From: Erpobdella octoculata
Lineage: Eukaryota; Annelida; Clitellata; Hirudinida; Erpobdellidae
Assembly (NCBI GenBank): GCA_963978895.1
Contig: OZ022242.1
Location: 21,484,129 to 21,548,128, forward strand
Direction of reading: 5' to 3'
DNA length: 64,000 nucleotides
The notes beneath the pieces are model-generated. The model saw only the letters and a program-made list of their open reading frames with translations. It was not told the DNA's origin and did no database searches. The number at the start of each line of letters is the position of its first letter. Position 1 is the stretch's first letter. Positions 23,217 through 35,729 of this stretch are shown here, piece after piece. The position numbers and the translations under genes are program-made.

Positions 23217-24778
23217 TTAAGTTGTCATATTATAATACGTCCATGGAACTTTCGAGTTGAATGGTTTGTATTTTGGGCGGTCATGTCGTGTCACTTTTTC
23301 CTGAACATGGCAATCACGACTTGGCTTACAGAAAAATGACCTTGTAATTTGACGTGCGTCAGGAAGTTCACAAAATTGAATTCTTTTTCTTGTGCGGAAG
23401 GGCAACATGAAAGGCTCACAATTACTTGTGAATTTTAACGTGGTTTTTCAAATTAAGTCTAGAGGAAAGTTTTTTGTAGCAGATGTGACACGTTAAGTCT
23501 AGTTTGCACTCGTAACGGTGTGAGTTTAACGAGGTTTTTGACTGGTAACTTTTTCCACAGTTTTCGCCTTTCAGTGGTTCTTTAAACTTGAGTTTAGTTC
23601 TGTCCGAGACTTTCTGTTGCATCACTCGCTTACTGTTTTGTAACCATCGGATTTGTTCATGGTCATACACCGGCTTGTTCGTCTCGAACAGCGTAGTAGC
23701 TTTTGGGTAATGAGACTCGGCCAAAAACACAAAATACCTTGATCTTTACTCGTGGCTTTGACCGCAATTCGCAAACAACATGGTCAAGTCTCTTGACCGT
23801 TTGACGCAGTTTCTTCCTGTTTTTCTTTGGCTCATCAACAGAGTCTTTCTTTGGCTCATCGTCACCATTTTTGCACGGTTCACCACAGCCTTTTTTGCAT
23901 GCCTCGTCCTGAACATATTTGCACGTTTATCGGAACTGTCTGCTTTTTCTTCTTCCTTCACTTCTTTTAGATCTTTCTCAAGAAACTCTTCAAAAGGTTT
24001 TTTGAAAACACGTTCCATAAATCCAATAAATCCCTTCATCAAACTGTTATTTGATTTTAAAATGACTCTTAGTCTATATGATCTAGAATCCTCTGTGGAT
24101 TCATCTGATTTAGAATCCTCGGTACCGTTCTCTGTTCTTGGCTCATCTTTTTCAGAGTTTTTGCTGGCTGCATTGCTGTTGTTGTTTTGGAGAAATGCAT
24201 CGCCATCATCTTTGTTTTCTTCCAACCTACAATCGAACGTTTTCTTTTCACATTCCAACTCGGCTCTTTCATCGGTGTCAACTTTCGTATCGTTCAGCGG
24301 ATCTTTCTTCAAATCATCGCCATCGTCTCTCAAATCGGTGTCTTCTTTTTTTGTAAAGTTAGATTTGACGTATTTCTCCATTAGAGTTTCGTCCGTTTTT
24401 AAATCCTCGGCTGCTTAATCCGAGTCAGAATCGTCACTAAAATCTGAATATTCGGTGCCGTCGTCTGTTATGGAGGCTTCCGTTTCAGAACCGTCGCTGT
24501 ATGGGTAAAATCCATCGCTGTTATTGCCAATATTATAATCATCATCGTCACTTTCATCCTCATCGTTTTGCATTTCGTTTTCAACATTCTCTTCATCTTC
24601 TTTAATTTTGTTGTCGACGTCCAAACCGACTGTATCATTGTCACCATCTTTGCCACGCTCATCATCATCATCTTTGCATAGTTAATCTTGAACATCTTTG
24701 CAAGTTTCATTATCATGACCGTCTTTGACAGGCTCATCATCATGACCATCTTTGCATGGTTCATCTTGAACATATTTG
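23217..24778 (-). pseudogene. SAP-gag gypsy family, internal region with acidic gag and C2H2 finger
   Basis: From 24778 the minus strand reads through an acidic repeat region sharing DGDNDTVGLDVDNKIKE with the gag at 6183-6668. One in-frame TAA follows (near 24416), then a Glu/Asp/Lys-rich frame to 23746, and in a shifted frame VFLAESHYPKATTLFETNKP. It ends with two C2H2-like fingers (CGKSYQSKTSLNSHRYEC; CHICYKKLSSRLNLKNHVKI H) at 23422-23730. No polymerase domains are seen. The upstream gag start is cut off at 24778/24779 by the LTR of another gypsy element. The finger is unusual in a gypsy gag or 3' ORF. Confidence 0.55.
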
Positions 24779-24983
24779 TGTTATATTTTTTATTATTCTA
24801 AATCAATTATAATAAATTCAATCTAAACTATTGTGGTTGCTAACACTTATTTAGATTTGTAGATAATTATGTCTTTATATAAGTTTGTTTGTTTATGACA
24901 TGACTAAGTAGAATAAAACTTATATATATATATATATATATATATATACTTATACAAACATATATATATAAACCTCCCTCTCT

Positions 24984-26150
24984 TTATAGAAAATCATATG
25001 ATTTTCTACTGGGGTCCAGTATTATCCGTTTTGGAGGGTTGCAATAACGTTTAGGTCTTGCCTCCGGTTCTATTCCTGTTGGAATGTGTGTCAACTCCTT
25101 CGGATTGGCTTCATTATCCATATGGCTCAGAACATGGTTTCCTTGTCTATTCTCTCCATCCTCATTCTCCGTAACCCGAGGGGTTGCGTTTATGTCTGGT
25201 TCCAATATCTCTTCTCCTCTTGGGAACACAATTCTTACTGGGGCTTTTTCTCCATCACTTTTATCTTGAAGGGGTACTGGCATGTCAAATGTCTCAAACA
25301 TTTCTTTAAGTGCCCAATCTAAATTCCTTGGTCTTAATTGATTTGTATGCCTTTTTGTAATCCTTCTGTCAATCTCTACTTCGTAAACCGTTTTTCCAAT
25401 TCTTTTTAAAACCTTCCCTGGTATCCATCTGGGATTGTTTGGATTTTTATAATCTCTAGCGTACACCGCATCTGGTTCTTTAAAAACTTTCGGTCTTGTC
25501 CCATTCCTTTTGTCAAACTGTCTCTTCATGCAAGATTTTTTTTCTGAATACTTTTTGTCTTTTTTAGTACTAAGTTGTAACTCTGATAGTGGTGTTCTTT
25601 TAAATTCCATAGAAGTAAACTGTGTTCCGTTATCTGATACCAATCTCTTGGGAAATCCATACCGAGCAAACATTCTGTTCAGCTCACGAATTGTCGTTGT
25701 TGAGGTAGCCGCACTCATTTGTATTATTTCTGGCCATTTTGAATATGCGTCCCCAACAACCAGAAACATTGAATTCTCCATTGGTCCCGCAAATTCAATG
25801 TGAATTCTCTCCCAGGCCTGTGATGCTTTAGGCCATGGTGACAACGTGTTTTTTATAGGCATTTTAGCTGCTTTTTGACATGCATCACAGCTTTTCACCA
25901 TACTTTCAATATCTCTATCGATTCCATGCCAATACACCGACTGTCTGGCCAGCATTTTCATTCTCGTAATTCCTGGATGACCCTGATGTAGCATCCTCAA
26001 TATACGATGTTGCAGTTTTTTTGGAATTATTGCTCTTACACCCATAAATAGAATGCCATCATGTAAAGTCAAATCAGTTGCTTTACTTTGATCTCACTTA
26101 ACTCTCTGAGTTCAGAGTCTTCTTCTGTCATAATTTGAATATCTTTCTTA
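24984..26150 (-). pseudogene. Family-B gypsy integrase with internal deletion
   Basis: HHCC finger (HQGHPGITRMKML, CDACQKA), core WERIHIEFAGPMENSMFLVV and LVSDNGTQFTSMEF. Then the sequence jumps directly to RTPLSELQLSTKK, omitting about 75 residues present in the plus-strand copy. The missing part includes the third catalytic acid. The C-terminal module WIPGKVLKRIGKTVYEVEID and RRITKRHTNQLRPR follows. About 20 residues upstream of TLHDGILF are also deleted. Confidence 0.85.
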
Positions 26151-26217
26151 CTAACAGGTAATTGTCTCATCGTATCCTCTTGTATCATTGTGATGTCTTC
26201 GTTTACACCTGCTATTA

Positions 26218-27081
26218 TCAAATCCTCATTTCCTGTTGTTTTTTGGAATGAATGAGTCTTGATAAGGCATCAGCTTGACCAAAATTTGCTGTTCGTCGAT
26301 ATTCGATCTCAAAATCATAAGCTAAGAGTATCAGTTCCCGTCTCTGTAGTCTGTTTGCAGCGTGTGCAGATATTTCTTTTTTTGAACCAAATACTGACAA
26401 GAGAGGCTTGTGATCTGTCAAAAGCTTAAACCGCCTTCCATAAACAAATCTATGGAATTTTCTTACTGCAAAAACTAGGGCTAAAGCTTCTTTTTCTATT
26501 TGGCCGTAATTCTTTTCTGCTTGGGTCAGCGCACGACCTGCATGAGCGACTGCTTTTTCTGTTCCATTAAGAAATCGGTGTGAAATCACTGTTCCAATTC
26601 CGTATTCACATGCATCAGCAGCTATTACGATGTCTCTTTTGGGATCATAATGCGTCAGCAATAAATTTGATTGTAACACCTTCTTAAGGCTTGTGAAAGA
26701 TTCCTGGTGTACTCTTAACCATTCAAATTTCTCATTTTTTTCCAAGTCATCTAGTGGGTCTCTTATTTGTCTCATCTTTGGTACAAAAACAGAATAGTAA
26801 CTAACCATACCCAAAAACGATTTTAACTGTTTTCTGTCTTTTGGTGGGGGCATTTCTACAATTGCTGTTATCTTTTCTGGGTCTGGTTTTCGGCCTTCTT
26901 TGCTGATAATATGACCTAGAAATTTAATCTCTTTCTTGGCAAAAGAGCACTTGTCCATCTTGACTCTAAAACCAAAATCTGAAATCCGTTTGAATAGTTC
27001 AATAACATTCATATTGTGTTTTTCCAATGTTGTGCCGGTCACAATTACATCGTCCAGGTAAGCCGCACAACCTTTTAACCC
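26218..27081 (-). pseudogene. Family-B gypsy RT second half and RNase H
   Basis: Carries YLDDVIVTGTTLE, FLGHIISKEGRKPDPEK, then RNase H with AADACEYGIGTVISH, ALTQAEKNYGQIEKEALALV, LLTDHKPL and QADALSRL. It ends at 26218 by loss of one A in an A-run compared with the plus-strand copy. Confidence 0.85.
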
Positions 27082-28407
27082 TTAAGTTAAATTATCCATT
27101 GTTTCCTGGAAAATACCTGGTGCACTTTTTACTCCAAAAGAAAGTCTCTTGTACTGATATAGACCTTTAGGAGTGTTGATCGTAACCAGCTCTTTTGACG
27201 ATTCGTCCATTTCCAACTGTAGATATGCATCAGCAAAATCGACTTGAGTAAACCAAGCTCCTTGGTTTAATTTTGAAAAAATTTCATCCGGTGTTGGAAG
27301 TGGATGTTGGTGCATCTCAAGTGCGTCGTTAAGGCCTGTTTTAAAATAAGCACAGATGCGCACCGTTCCGCTTTTCTTTGGAACAACCACAATCGGTGCC
27401 GCCCAGTGACTGTATTCAACTATTTTAAGAACTTCTACATTGACTAGTCTTTCAAGTTCCCTAATGGTTATTTCTTCGTAAGCAAAAGGTATCTTTCGTG
27501 GTCTGCAAAATTTTGGTTGAGACTCTGACTTAAGGAGCAATCTTGCCTTCTTTTTACTGCAATGGCCCAATTCTTCTTTGAAAACATTTGAAAACTCTGT
27601 TTGTAAACGAACAGCTAAACTGGTTTCTTCCTGCGAAGGCTTTTCTGCAACATAACAACAGATTGCATCAAACGCTTTTATCATTGGTGGAAATTGATCC
27701 ATCCATTCAATTCCTAGAAGTTGTGTTGTATTTTTGGCCACAAAACAGCGTCCATTGCCTGTGAATCCTGCGCACGAAAATTTGGTTTGAAATTCACCTA
27801 GTACTTGAATTTCAGTACCGTTTGCAGCACCAATTTTTGTTGTTGCCTTATCTAGCCTTGGTGAACCAATCTTCACCCAAGTTTTTGTACTGATGATTGT
27901 GACATCGGCTCCGGAGTCCAGTTGCATCCTAATTTCGACATCACCAAATTTCACCGTGGTGTATCTTCTATTGGCTGCTATAACTGTTCGCTTGCTGGGA
28001 ATTGTCTTGACTTGCCGTATTTCGTGTCGTCTATACGACAGATTTGGACTCCTCCTTATGCTTGGACTTCTCTTTCTACTGAAAAATCTTTTGGGACTTT
28101 TATCATCAGTTCTGCAGTTGGCAGCAAAATGTCCCGGTTTTCCACAGCGAAAACAAACATTTTTGTTTACGGGTGAACCCCGGATTTCTTGGCTGGAAGA
28201 TTTTTTAGGTGAACTTTCTGAATAGTGATTAACCTTACCAACTAAGGTTTTTGAAATCATCATTTGTTCTGTATGTAACAGTTTTATCCTTTCACATTCT
28301 TCAATAAGCTCTTCCAGTGAGCACTCTTGTTCTACCCTGAGCAGTAATTTGTGCTTAATGTTTAAATATTTCGGATCCTTCAATCCCCATATAAAATGTA
28401 AGCACAT
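27082..28407 (-). pseudogene. Family-B gypsy gag C-terminus, protease and RT first half
   Basis: Contains a CCHC knuckle CFRCGKPGHFAANC, a retropepsin active site QLDSGADVTIIS, then RT blocks RICAYFKTGL, FTQVDFADAYLQLEMDE and FGVKSAPGIFQETMD. The frame stops at 27082 with TAA where the related copy has a serine codon; beyond it, CAAYLDDVIVTG carries the YLDD active site. Upstream to 28516 the gag reads on with minor disruptions. Confidence 0.85.
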
Positions 28408-28515
28408 ACTGGCTTCTTTTGTGAAATTTTCCTATTGTACTTCGTTGCACAGCCTGTTCACCCTTGTGCCAAATGCCCTGAAAATCTCTGAGTCCCTTAT
28501 TTGGACGTTTTCAAA

Positions 28516-30489
<1,974 letters not shown>

Positions 30490-30531
30490 GACCGACGGAC
30501 CGTTTCAGCTATGTCAGCCATCCTCAGGGTC
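30490..30531 (-). ncRNA. Hammerhead-ribozyme-like motif, consensus core, PLE 3' region
   Basis: Minus strand: stem I GACC/GGTC, core CTGAGGA, stem II GGCT/AGCT (loop GACAT, one bulged T), core GAA, stem III ACGG-T-CCGT, C at the cleavage position. Every invariant core residue is present. It is placed about 130 bp after the stop codon of the PLE ORF and just before the next N-terminal block. Confidence 0.75.
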
Positions 30532-30664
30532 AAAAGTAAAACGAGAAAAGTAAACAAACAGAAAGAACCGAAATTGTCAAAGAATTAGCACACTAACAAA
30601 AGAAAAAACGAAAAAACACTCTACCTATCAAATCAAAAGAATATAAAATTTATACTATTGGAAA

Positions 30665-32692
30665 TCAATTTTTGCGTTTTCGCTGTGTTATATTAGAAGA
30701 GACAAGAATTTCCTCAGATACATTACAATGAGATTCGTCAGGAGCAGCCTCAACAGCCAAAGTATTTGTGTCAGAGGACGAGTCAGAAGTATCATCATTT
30801 ATGTTATCCTCGTCGTTAGAAGGAATACAGGGTAACCGATGCATATTGCTTTCTTTGACACCGAATAAGTGGAGAATCTGTGGAAATTTATCAAATTGTT
30901 TATTAATTGCGGGTCTCATTAATAAGATATAGAGAGCCTCTTTAATTTTCAGCCGGAAAGAGTCGGATTCACTTGTTAAAATCGAAACACCTTCTTCAAG
31001 TTCTTTTCGTGTTAGCTTTTTCAAATGAATACATTCATAATGATTAAGAATACTCCCAAACTGGAGATGCACCGTGAGTCTCCTTGACAACGTAGTGGTA
31101 GTGTGACCAATGTATGTATCCACCTTGCAATGTGGAATAGAACATTTGAAATGGTACACCACGTGACTTTGTTGCAACGGGTCAGTGATACTTGTTCTAT
31201 CATTCTTGATGACCAAATTGAAAAGTTTCAAGTTTTTGTAATAAATATATAAACCCAGTTTATTCCTGACTATAACAGAAACTTCCTTTTTTATTATCTT
31301 CTTTATAATACTTTCATCAATTCTGTAATTGAGATTCATTTGATTTTTGTAGAACACGGGGAACTCCTGGCGTACATCACGACCCTTGTCAGCGTCAGAC
31401 CCAGCCGAACTCACAGATGTTTTCATTTTGGTTACAAAATTGTTAATAAAACCGTCGACAAAGCTATTAGAATAATTGTTGTTAACCAATAACTGCTTGA
31501 TTCTAACTATTTCTTTATGGAAATCTGACCAGGTTTCGGAAAAACGATAAGCTCTGAGGAGATAACTATTAATAACACTTCTTTTATATCTGTCCGGACT
31601 CTCGCTGTCACCATTTAGGCATGTTCCATTATTAGTTGGTTTGATGAAGACTTTGGTAGTAGGACCAGAATCAGTTATTGTGATGATGGTGTCGAGAAAA
31701 TTTACTTGTTTTTTACTGTCATTTAGGTCGAAGGTAAATTTCAAAACTGAATTGCTCTCGAAAGTATTCTTTAAAGCAACGACTTCACGTTCAGACCTCA
31801 CAAGAAGAAAGATATCATCCATATATCGCGCATAAACAATTGGGGTTTCTTCTATTTCAGCGAAAGCAATCTCCTCTAAACGACCCATGTAAAAGTTAGC
31901 AAAGGTTGGTCCCAATGGAGATCCCATCGCCACTCCATCAATCTGTAGAAATAAGCTCTGGTCTAAGTGTCTGAATGGAGACTCTGTAGTACATACCAGC
32001 AGGAGTTCGTGCAGCAGAGATTCTGGAATCTTTGGAGGTGGCAACGTATCACTATGATAGACGTAATTGCAAATGATAGATATTGTATCACGAACAGGGA
32101 CGTTAGTAAAGAGACTCTCGACATCCATTGCTGCAGCAATCCCACTTTGTCTGCAGCCATGAATAAGATCAACAAATTCCAGAGAGGATTTCAAACTGTA
32201 AGTATGAGGGCAGTAAGGTGTGATAATTTTGTTAACAAACTTTGCCAAGAGATAAGTAGGACTTGGACATTGCGAGATAATTGGACGAACAGGATTATCA
32301 AATTTATGCGTCTTTATCATTCCATACAAATATCCAGTACCAAACTCACCTATCAACTTAGATAGCTTTGCTTCTGAATCGAAAGAGTTAACTTGAGAAA
32401 TCAATTTATTAACTTTCTGTTTCAGACTATTGGTGGGATCTTTTGTAATAAGTCTAAATTTTGTAGAATCAGAAGTTATGATATTCAGCTTTTGTATATA
32501 GTCTGAGTAATTCATCACAACATAACACTGAATTTTATCGGCTCTGAGTACAACTATATCTTTATTATTGCGGAGAGATTTAGCTGCGAGTTTTAAACGA
32601 TACGAAACAGAAGGTTTTACATTTATGCTTCTGTTAATCAATCCCTCACGTAACAGCTCAACTTGTAGAGACTGGGCAAAGTATATATATAT
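30665..32692 (-). CDS. Penelope-like element protein: reverse transcriptase plus GIY-YIG endonuclease
   Basis: An open frame of about 670 codons. RT blocks: IVVLRADKIQCYVV, GTGYLYGMIKTHK, VRPIISQCPSPTY, AAAMDVESLFTNVPV, DGVAMGSPLGPTFANFYM and the catalytic YMDD at ARYMDDIFL. The GIY-YIG nuclease follows: VVYHFKC then YIGHTTTTLSRRLTVHL. The C-terminus is acidic and Ser-rich, ending ITQRKRKN. PLE proteins prime reverse transcription at a nick made by the GIY-YIG domain. The frame is open upstream of the first listed residue to a short TA stretch at 32683-32692 (AQSLQVELLREGLINRSI), so no ATG start can be fixed; the N-terminal domain is missing or separated by TA. No stop or frameshift interrupts RT or nuclease: this is the best-preserved mobile gene here. 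Confidence 0.88.
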   Translation of the reverse strand: MYIYFAQSLQVELLREGLINRSINVKPSVSYRLKLAAKSLRNNKDIVVLRADKIQCYVVMNYSDYIQKLNIITSDSTKFRLITKDPTNSLKQKVNKLISQVNSFDSEAKLSKLIGEFGTGYLYGMIKTHKFDNPVRPIISQCPSPTYLLAKFVNKIITPYCPHTYSLKSSLEFVDLIHGCRQSGIAAAMDVESLFTNVPVRDTISIICNYVYHSDTLPPPKIPESLLHELLLVCTTESPFRHLDQSLFLQIDGVAMGSPLGPTFANFYMGRLEEIAFAEIEETPIVYARYMDDIFLLVRSEREVVALKNTFESNSVLKFTFDLNDSKKQVNFLDTIITITDSGPTTKVFIKPTNNGTCLNGDSESPDRYKRSVINSYLLRAYRFSETWSDFHKEIVRIKQLLVNNNYSNSFVDGFINNFVTKMKTSVSSAGSDADKGRDVRQEFPVFYKNQMNLNYRIDESIIKKIIKKEVSVIVRNKLGLYIYYKNLKLFNLVIKNDRTSITDPLQQSHVVYHFKCSIPHCKVDTYIGHTTTTLSRRLTVHLQFGSILNHYECIHLKKLTRKELEEGVSILTSESDSFRLKIKEALYILLMRPAINKQFDKFPQILHLFGVKESNMHRLPCIPSNDEDNINDDTSDSSSDTNTLAVEAAPDESHCNVSEEILVSSNITQRKRKN

Positions 32693-32699
32693 ATTAATA

Positions 32700-32930
32700 T
32701 GTAAAAGCGCTATGATGTATATTAAAGGTTGTTTTTTTCGTAGGCGGTTTTTTCAAATTTAGCCATTCAAAGAGAAGACCATTCCAAAACGTTTCCAAGT
32801 GAAAAATCATCTGCGCCTAGCTGAAAAATCACACGCTTCGCGCGCGAAGCGTGCGTCAAGTGCTGGTATTATTATAATAGTAGACCACGTCACTGTTTAA
32901 TGATTCTGTAACGCTTATATACATATATAT
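32700..32930. other. Short unique spacer with a GC-rich palindrome
   Basis: Contains the perfect 22-bp palindrome at 32832-32853 (CACGCTTCGCG and its complement). Nothing coding. Confidence 0.5.
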
Positions 32931-33388
<458 letters not shown>

Positions 33389-33395
33389 AACATAT

Positions 33396-33500
33396 TTTGG
33401 AATAATATTTTCTTTTAAACAGGCTCTATTAAACACAATTGACCACTTAACATTAGTCATCTTTCTTAGTAAGTTTTTAAAGCCCTTTTCATCCATTTAA
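33396..33500 (-). pseudogene. PLE N-terminal coding block after PLE copy 2
   Basis: The minus-strand frame [15 protein letters not shown] continues [20 protein letters not shown], then (IY)n. It lies between a hammerhead-like motif and a TA array, mirroring the layout at 30350-30531. Confidence 0.65.
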
Positions 33501-33560
33501 AACGACGAGACATATATTGAAGAATTTTTTGGTTAAAATAGTTAAATGATAAAACGATCA

Positions 33561-33606
33561 GGGTTAACTGGCCAGTTTTAGCTATAAAAAGCCATCTTCA
33601 GAACCC
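33561..33606 (-). ncRNA. Hammerhead-ribozyme-like motif with G12 mutated
   Basis: Minus strand: stem I GGGTT/AACCC, core CTGAAGA, stem II GGCT/AGCT, then AAA where GAA is expected (G12 changed to A), self-complementary stem III ACTGGCCAGT, T, stem I' . Structure is kept but G12 is catalytic, so this copy is probably inactive. Confidence 0.65.
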
Positions 33607-33949
33607 TATGTTAAACAATAAATTAAATATTAAATATTATAAAAGTTGAAAGGGAAGAGTTAAAAATCAGAAATACTTAGGCTTAGACGGAGACATTTAA
33701 TTAGAGCTAGGCTGAATCAGTTTTCAGTTAATAAATTAATACGACTATTGATAGATGGAACACATTGAAATTTAGGTTAAAAAAACAGAAGGAAAAAAAA
33801 GCGACCACATTAAATGAGTTACAAAGAGCGAAACTCACTTTGAAATTAAATAGAGTTCGAGGAAAAGTAGCCCAACAACATCGATGATATTTTTTTCAAT
33901 AATTTAGAACTAAAGTAATTAAAACACAGGAAAGACAAGTTAAAACACG

Positions 33950-34936
33950 TTAAACGCTCGATAGGTGAAAAACGTAACCATACAGAGCGGCGTTGTACGA
34001 CTTGTGAACAACACAAAGAACGACAAGCACGGGCACAAAAATATTGGCAGTAACATAATCTAAGACAAGGCTATTGTATACGGTCGGACGGCAATTAGCG
34101 CCGTCGCCGCTTATTAATATTATCATTGTGAGATGCTCAAAAGTAGTATTCGAACCACTGAGCCCCGCACCATCCTCGCATCCAGGCTGAACGTCATGAA
34201 GTTCAACTGGGACGAAAGCGTCAAGTTGCCCGCAGGTCAAAGTATTGTCTTCATCGCCGAGCAAGCCATGAGACAACGATAGAAGATTACTTTCTTCAAA
34301 GTTGCCTGCAGCACCATCGACTGAAGACGAGATGAAGCTGGTGGGGAAAACGACGTTATCGCCAAACAGTGTTTGGCCATCTCCATGTGTAACGTCCCGA
34401 GCTGAAGCACAGCGGGCCATTTCATGAAGATCGACTTTTCTTCCGGAATCAGGCCGACCGCGCGATCCAAAAGAATGAACTGAAGTGTGGCGCCTTTGAT
34501 TGCCAGCGCTTAGCGAATGAGATCCGCTGTCACGGCCGACAGAAACGCAAGAAACGAGGGACAATTCTGTGCCGTCCAGAGCCATCATGAAGACTTGATC
34601 GTCCACATCAGACTCGTTTTCAGTTGTAGAGAGGGTGACGGGTATGTCACCACGAGAGATACAACAACTGACTTTTGTAAGTGGTAGATCCGAGGTATGA
34701 GAGTCTACGGATTTATCACGAGTATTGTCTTGCACATCACTTGTACGCTGATGACAAGTTACAGAAGCAGGTAAACTTGTCGTCGAGTTGCCACCCATGT
34801 TATCGGAAGAGATCGTTTGTTTCTTCGAGTTGAGCATGGTGTTATTTGTCACAACATGATCAGTCGGACCGCGTCCATATTGTAACAATAAAGTTCGATT
34901 GAAACGATCATCTTGAACATTGATCGTGGGGCGGTC
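33950..34936 (-). CDS. Long C-terminal extension of PLE copy 2
   Basis: After RPTINVQDDRFNRTLLLQYG the frame stays open for about 300 further codons to 33950. It is Ser/Thr/Asp-rich and locally GC-richer than its surroundings, with a hydrophobic stretch ANIFVPVLVVLCVV near the end. No known domain is recognised. The PLE at 30665 has only about 80 residues after its nuclease, so this tail is unusually long. The open frame could partly be chance in a GC-rich stretch. Confidence 0.5.
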   Translation of the reverse strand, partial: DRPTINVQDDRFNRTLLLQYGRGPTDHVVTNNTMLNSKKQTISSDNMGGNSTTSLPASVTCHQRTSDVQDNTRDKSVDSHTSDLPLTKVSCCISRGDIPVTLSTTENESDVDDQVFMMALDGTELSLVSCVSVGRDSGSHSLSAGNQRRHTSVHSFGSRGRPDSGRKVDLHEMARCASARDVTHGDGQTLFGDNVVFPTSFISSSVDGAAGNFEESNLLSLSHGLLGDEDNTLTCGQLDAFVPVELHDVQPGCEDGAGLSGSNTTFEHLTMIILISGDGANCRPTVYNSLVLDYVTANIFVPVLVVLCVVHKSYNAALYGYVFHLSSV

Positions 34937-35251
34937 TCAAGATCAACAAAGGTTCTTTGATCTTTAATCGGTCAGGGTCTGTATCATAGGCAATAACTTC
35001 AGTGTTATCACCAAGCAGTTTTTTATTAGGTTTTTGATGGTGAACTGTAGTAAGATGAGCAAAGAGGCTTCCGCCCTGTGTGTGCATTGCTAATCGTCGA
35101 GAAAGAGTTGTGCGAGTATGTCCTATATATGTCGCCGGATGGTCGTGTTTGTAAGGACACGTGAACATATACACAACATTGGTTTTCTGAAGTTTGCCAC
35201 TGTTATTTGGATTATTTTTTAACACGAGGTTATGAGTTCTACTACTGTTGT
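34908..35251 (-). pseudogene. PLE copy 2 GIY-YIG endonuclease
   Basis: NVVYMFTCPYKHDHPATYIG followed by HTRTTLSRRLAMHTQ gives the GIY-YIG core with the conserved arginine. The reading frame shifts near 34936; the next frame continues RPTINVQDDRFNRTLLLQYG, the usual segment after the nuclease. Confidence 0.82.
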
Positions 35252-35256
35252 AATAG

Positions 35257-35590
35257 TGTAAACGTAGAGGAATATGCTTTCTAGCGATTCGTAACGTTAA
35301 AGTCGAAGTTATTTATATCACAATATTTCTCGAATTTATTTTAACTTAATTATTCTCCCTTGAAAAATAAATCTTTTAACTGGACTCAAATAAAACTGAA
35401 TTCTCTCACTTTGTAGAATTTCGCACGGTTCTAACAAATCTTTTGTAAATTCCAATTTCTCTCTGCAGCACGTCTCTTTAAACTTTTATTTTTCTTCTCG
35501 AACACTCAACTTTATAACACACTGTCTAGTTTCTCAAAATTCATCCACAAAATAATATTTACATTCTTACCAATCAAAATCAGGAAAAAG

Positions 35591-35635
<45 letters not shown>

Positions 35636-35694
35636 CTAGATAAAAAAAATTAGTAAATACGCACACACATACACACATACATATATATAAAAAC

Positions 35695-35729
<35 letters not shown>

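Noticed and set aside
23780..24418. 212-codon plus-strand Ser/Phe-rich frame
   Set aside because: Antisense shadow of the acidic gag region, where Asp/Glu/Lys codons reverse to Ser/Phe/Leu.
34237..34470. 77-codon minus frame
   Set aside because: Alternative frame of the GC-richer PLE C-terminal extension.
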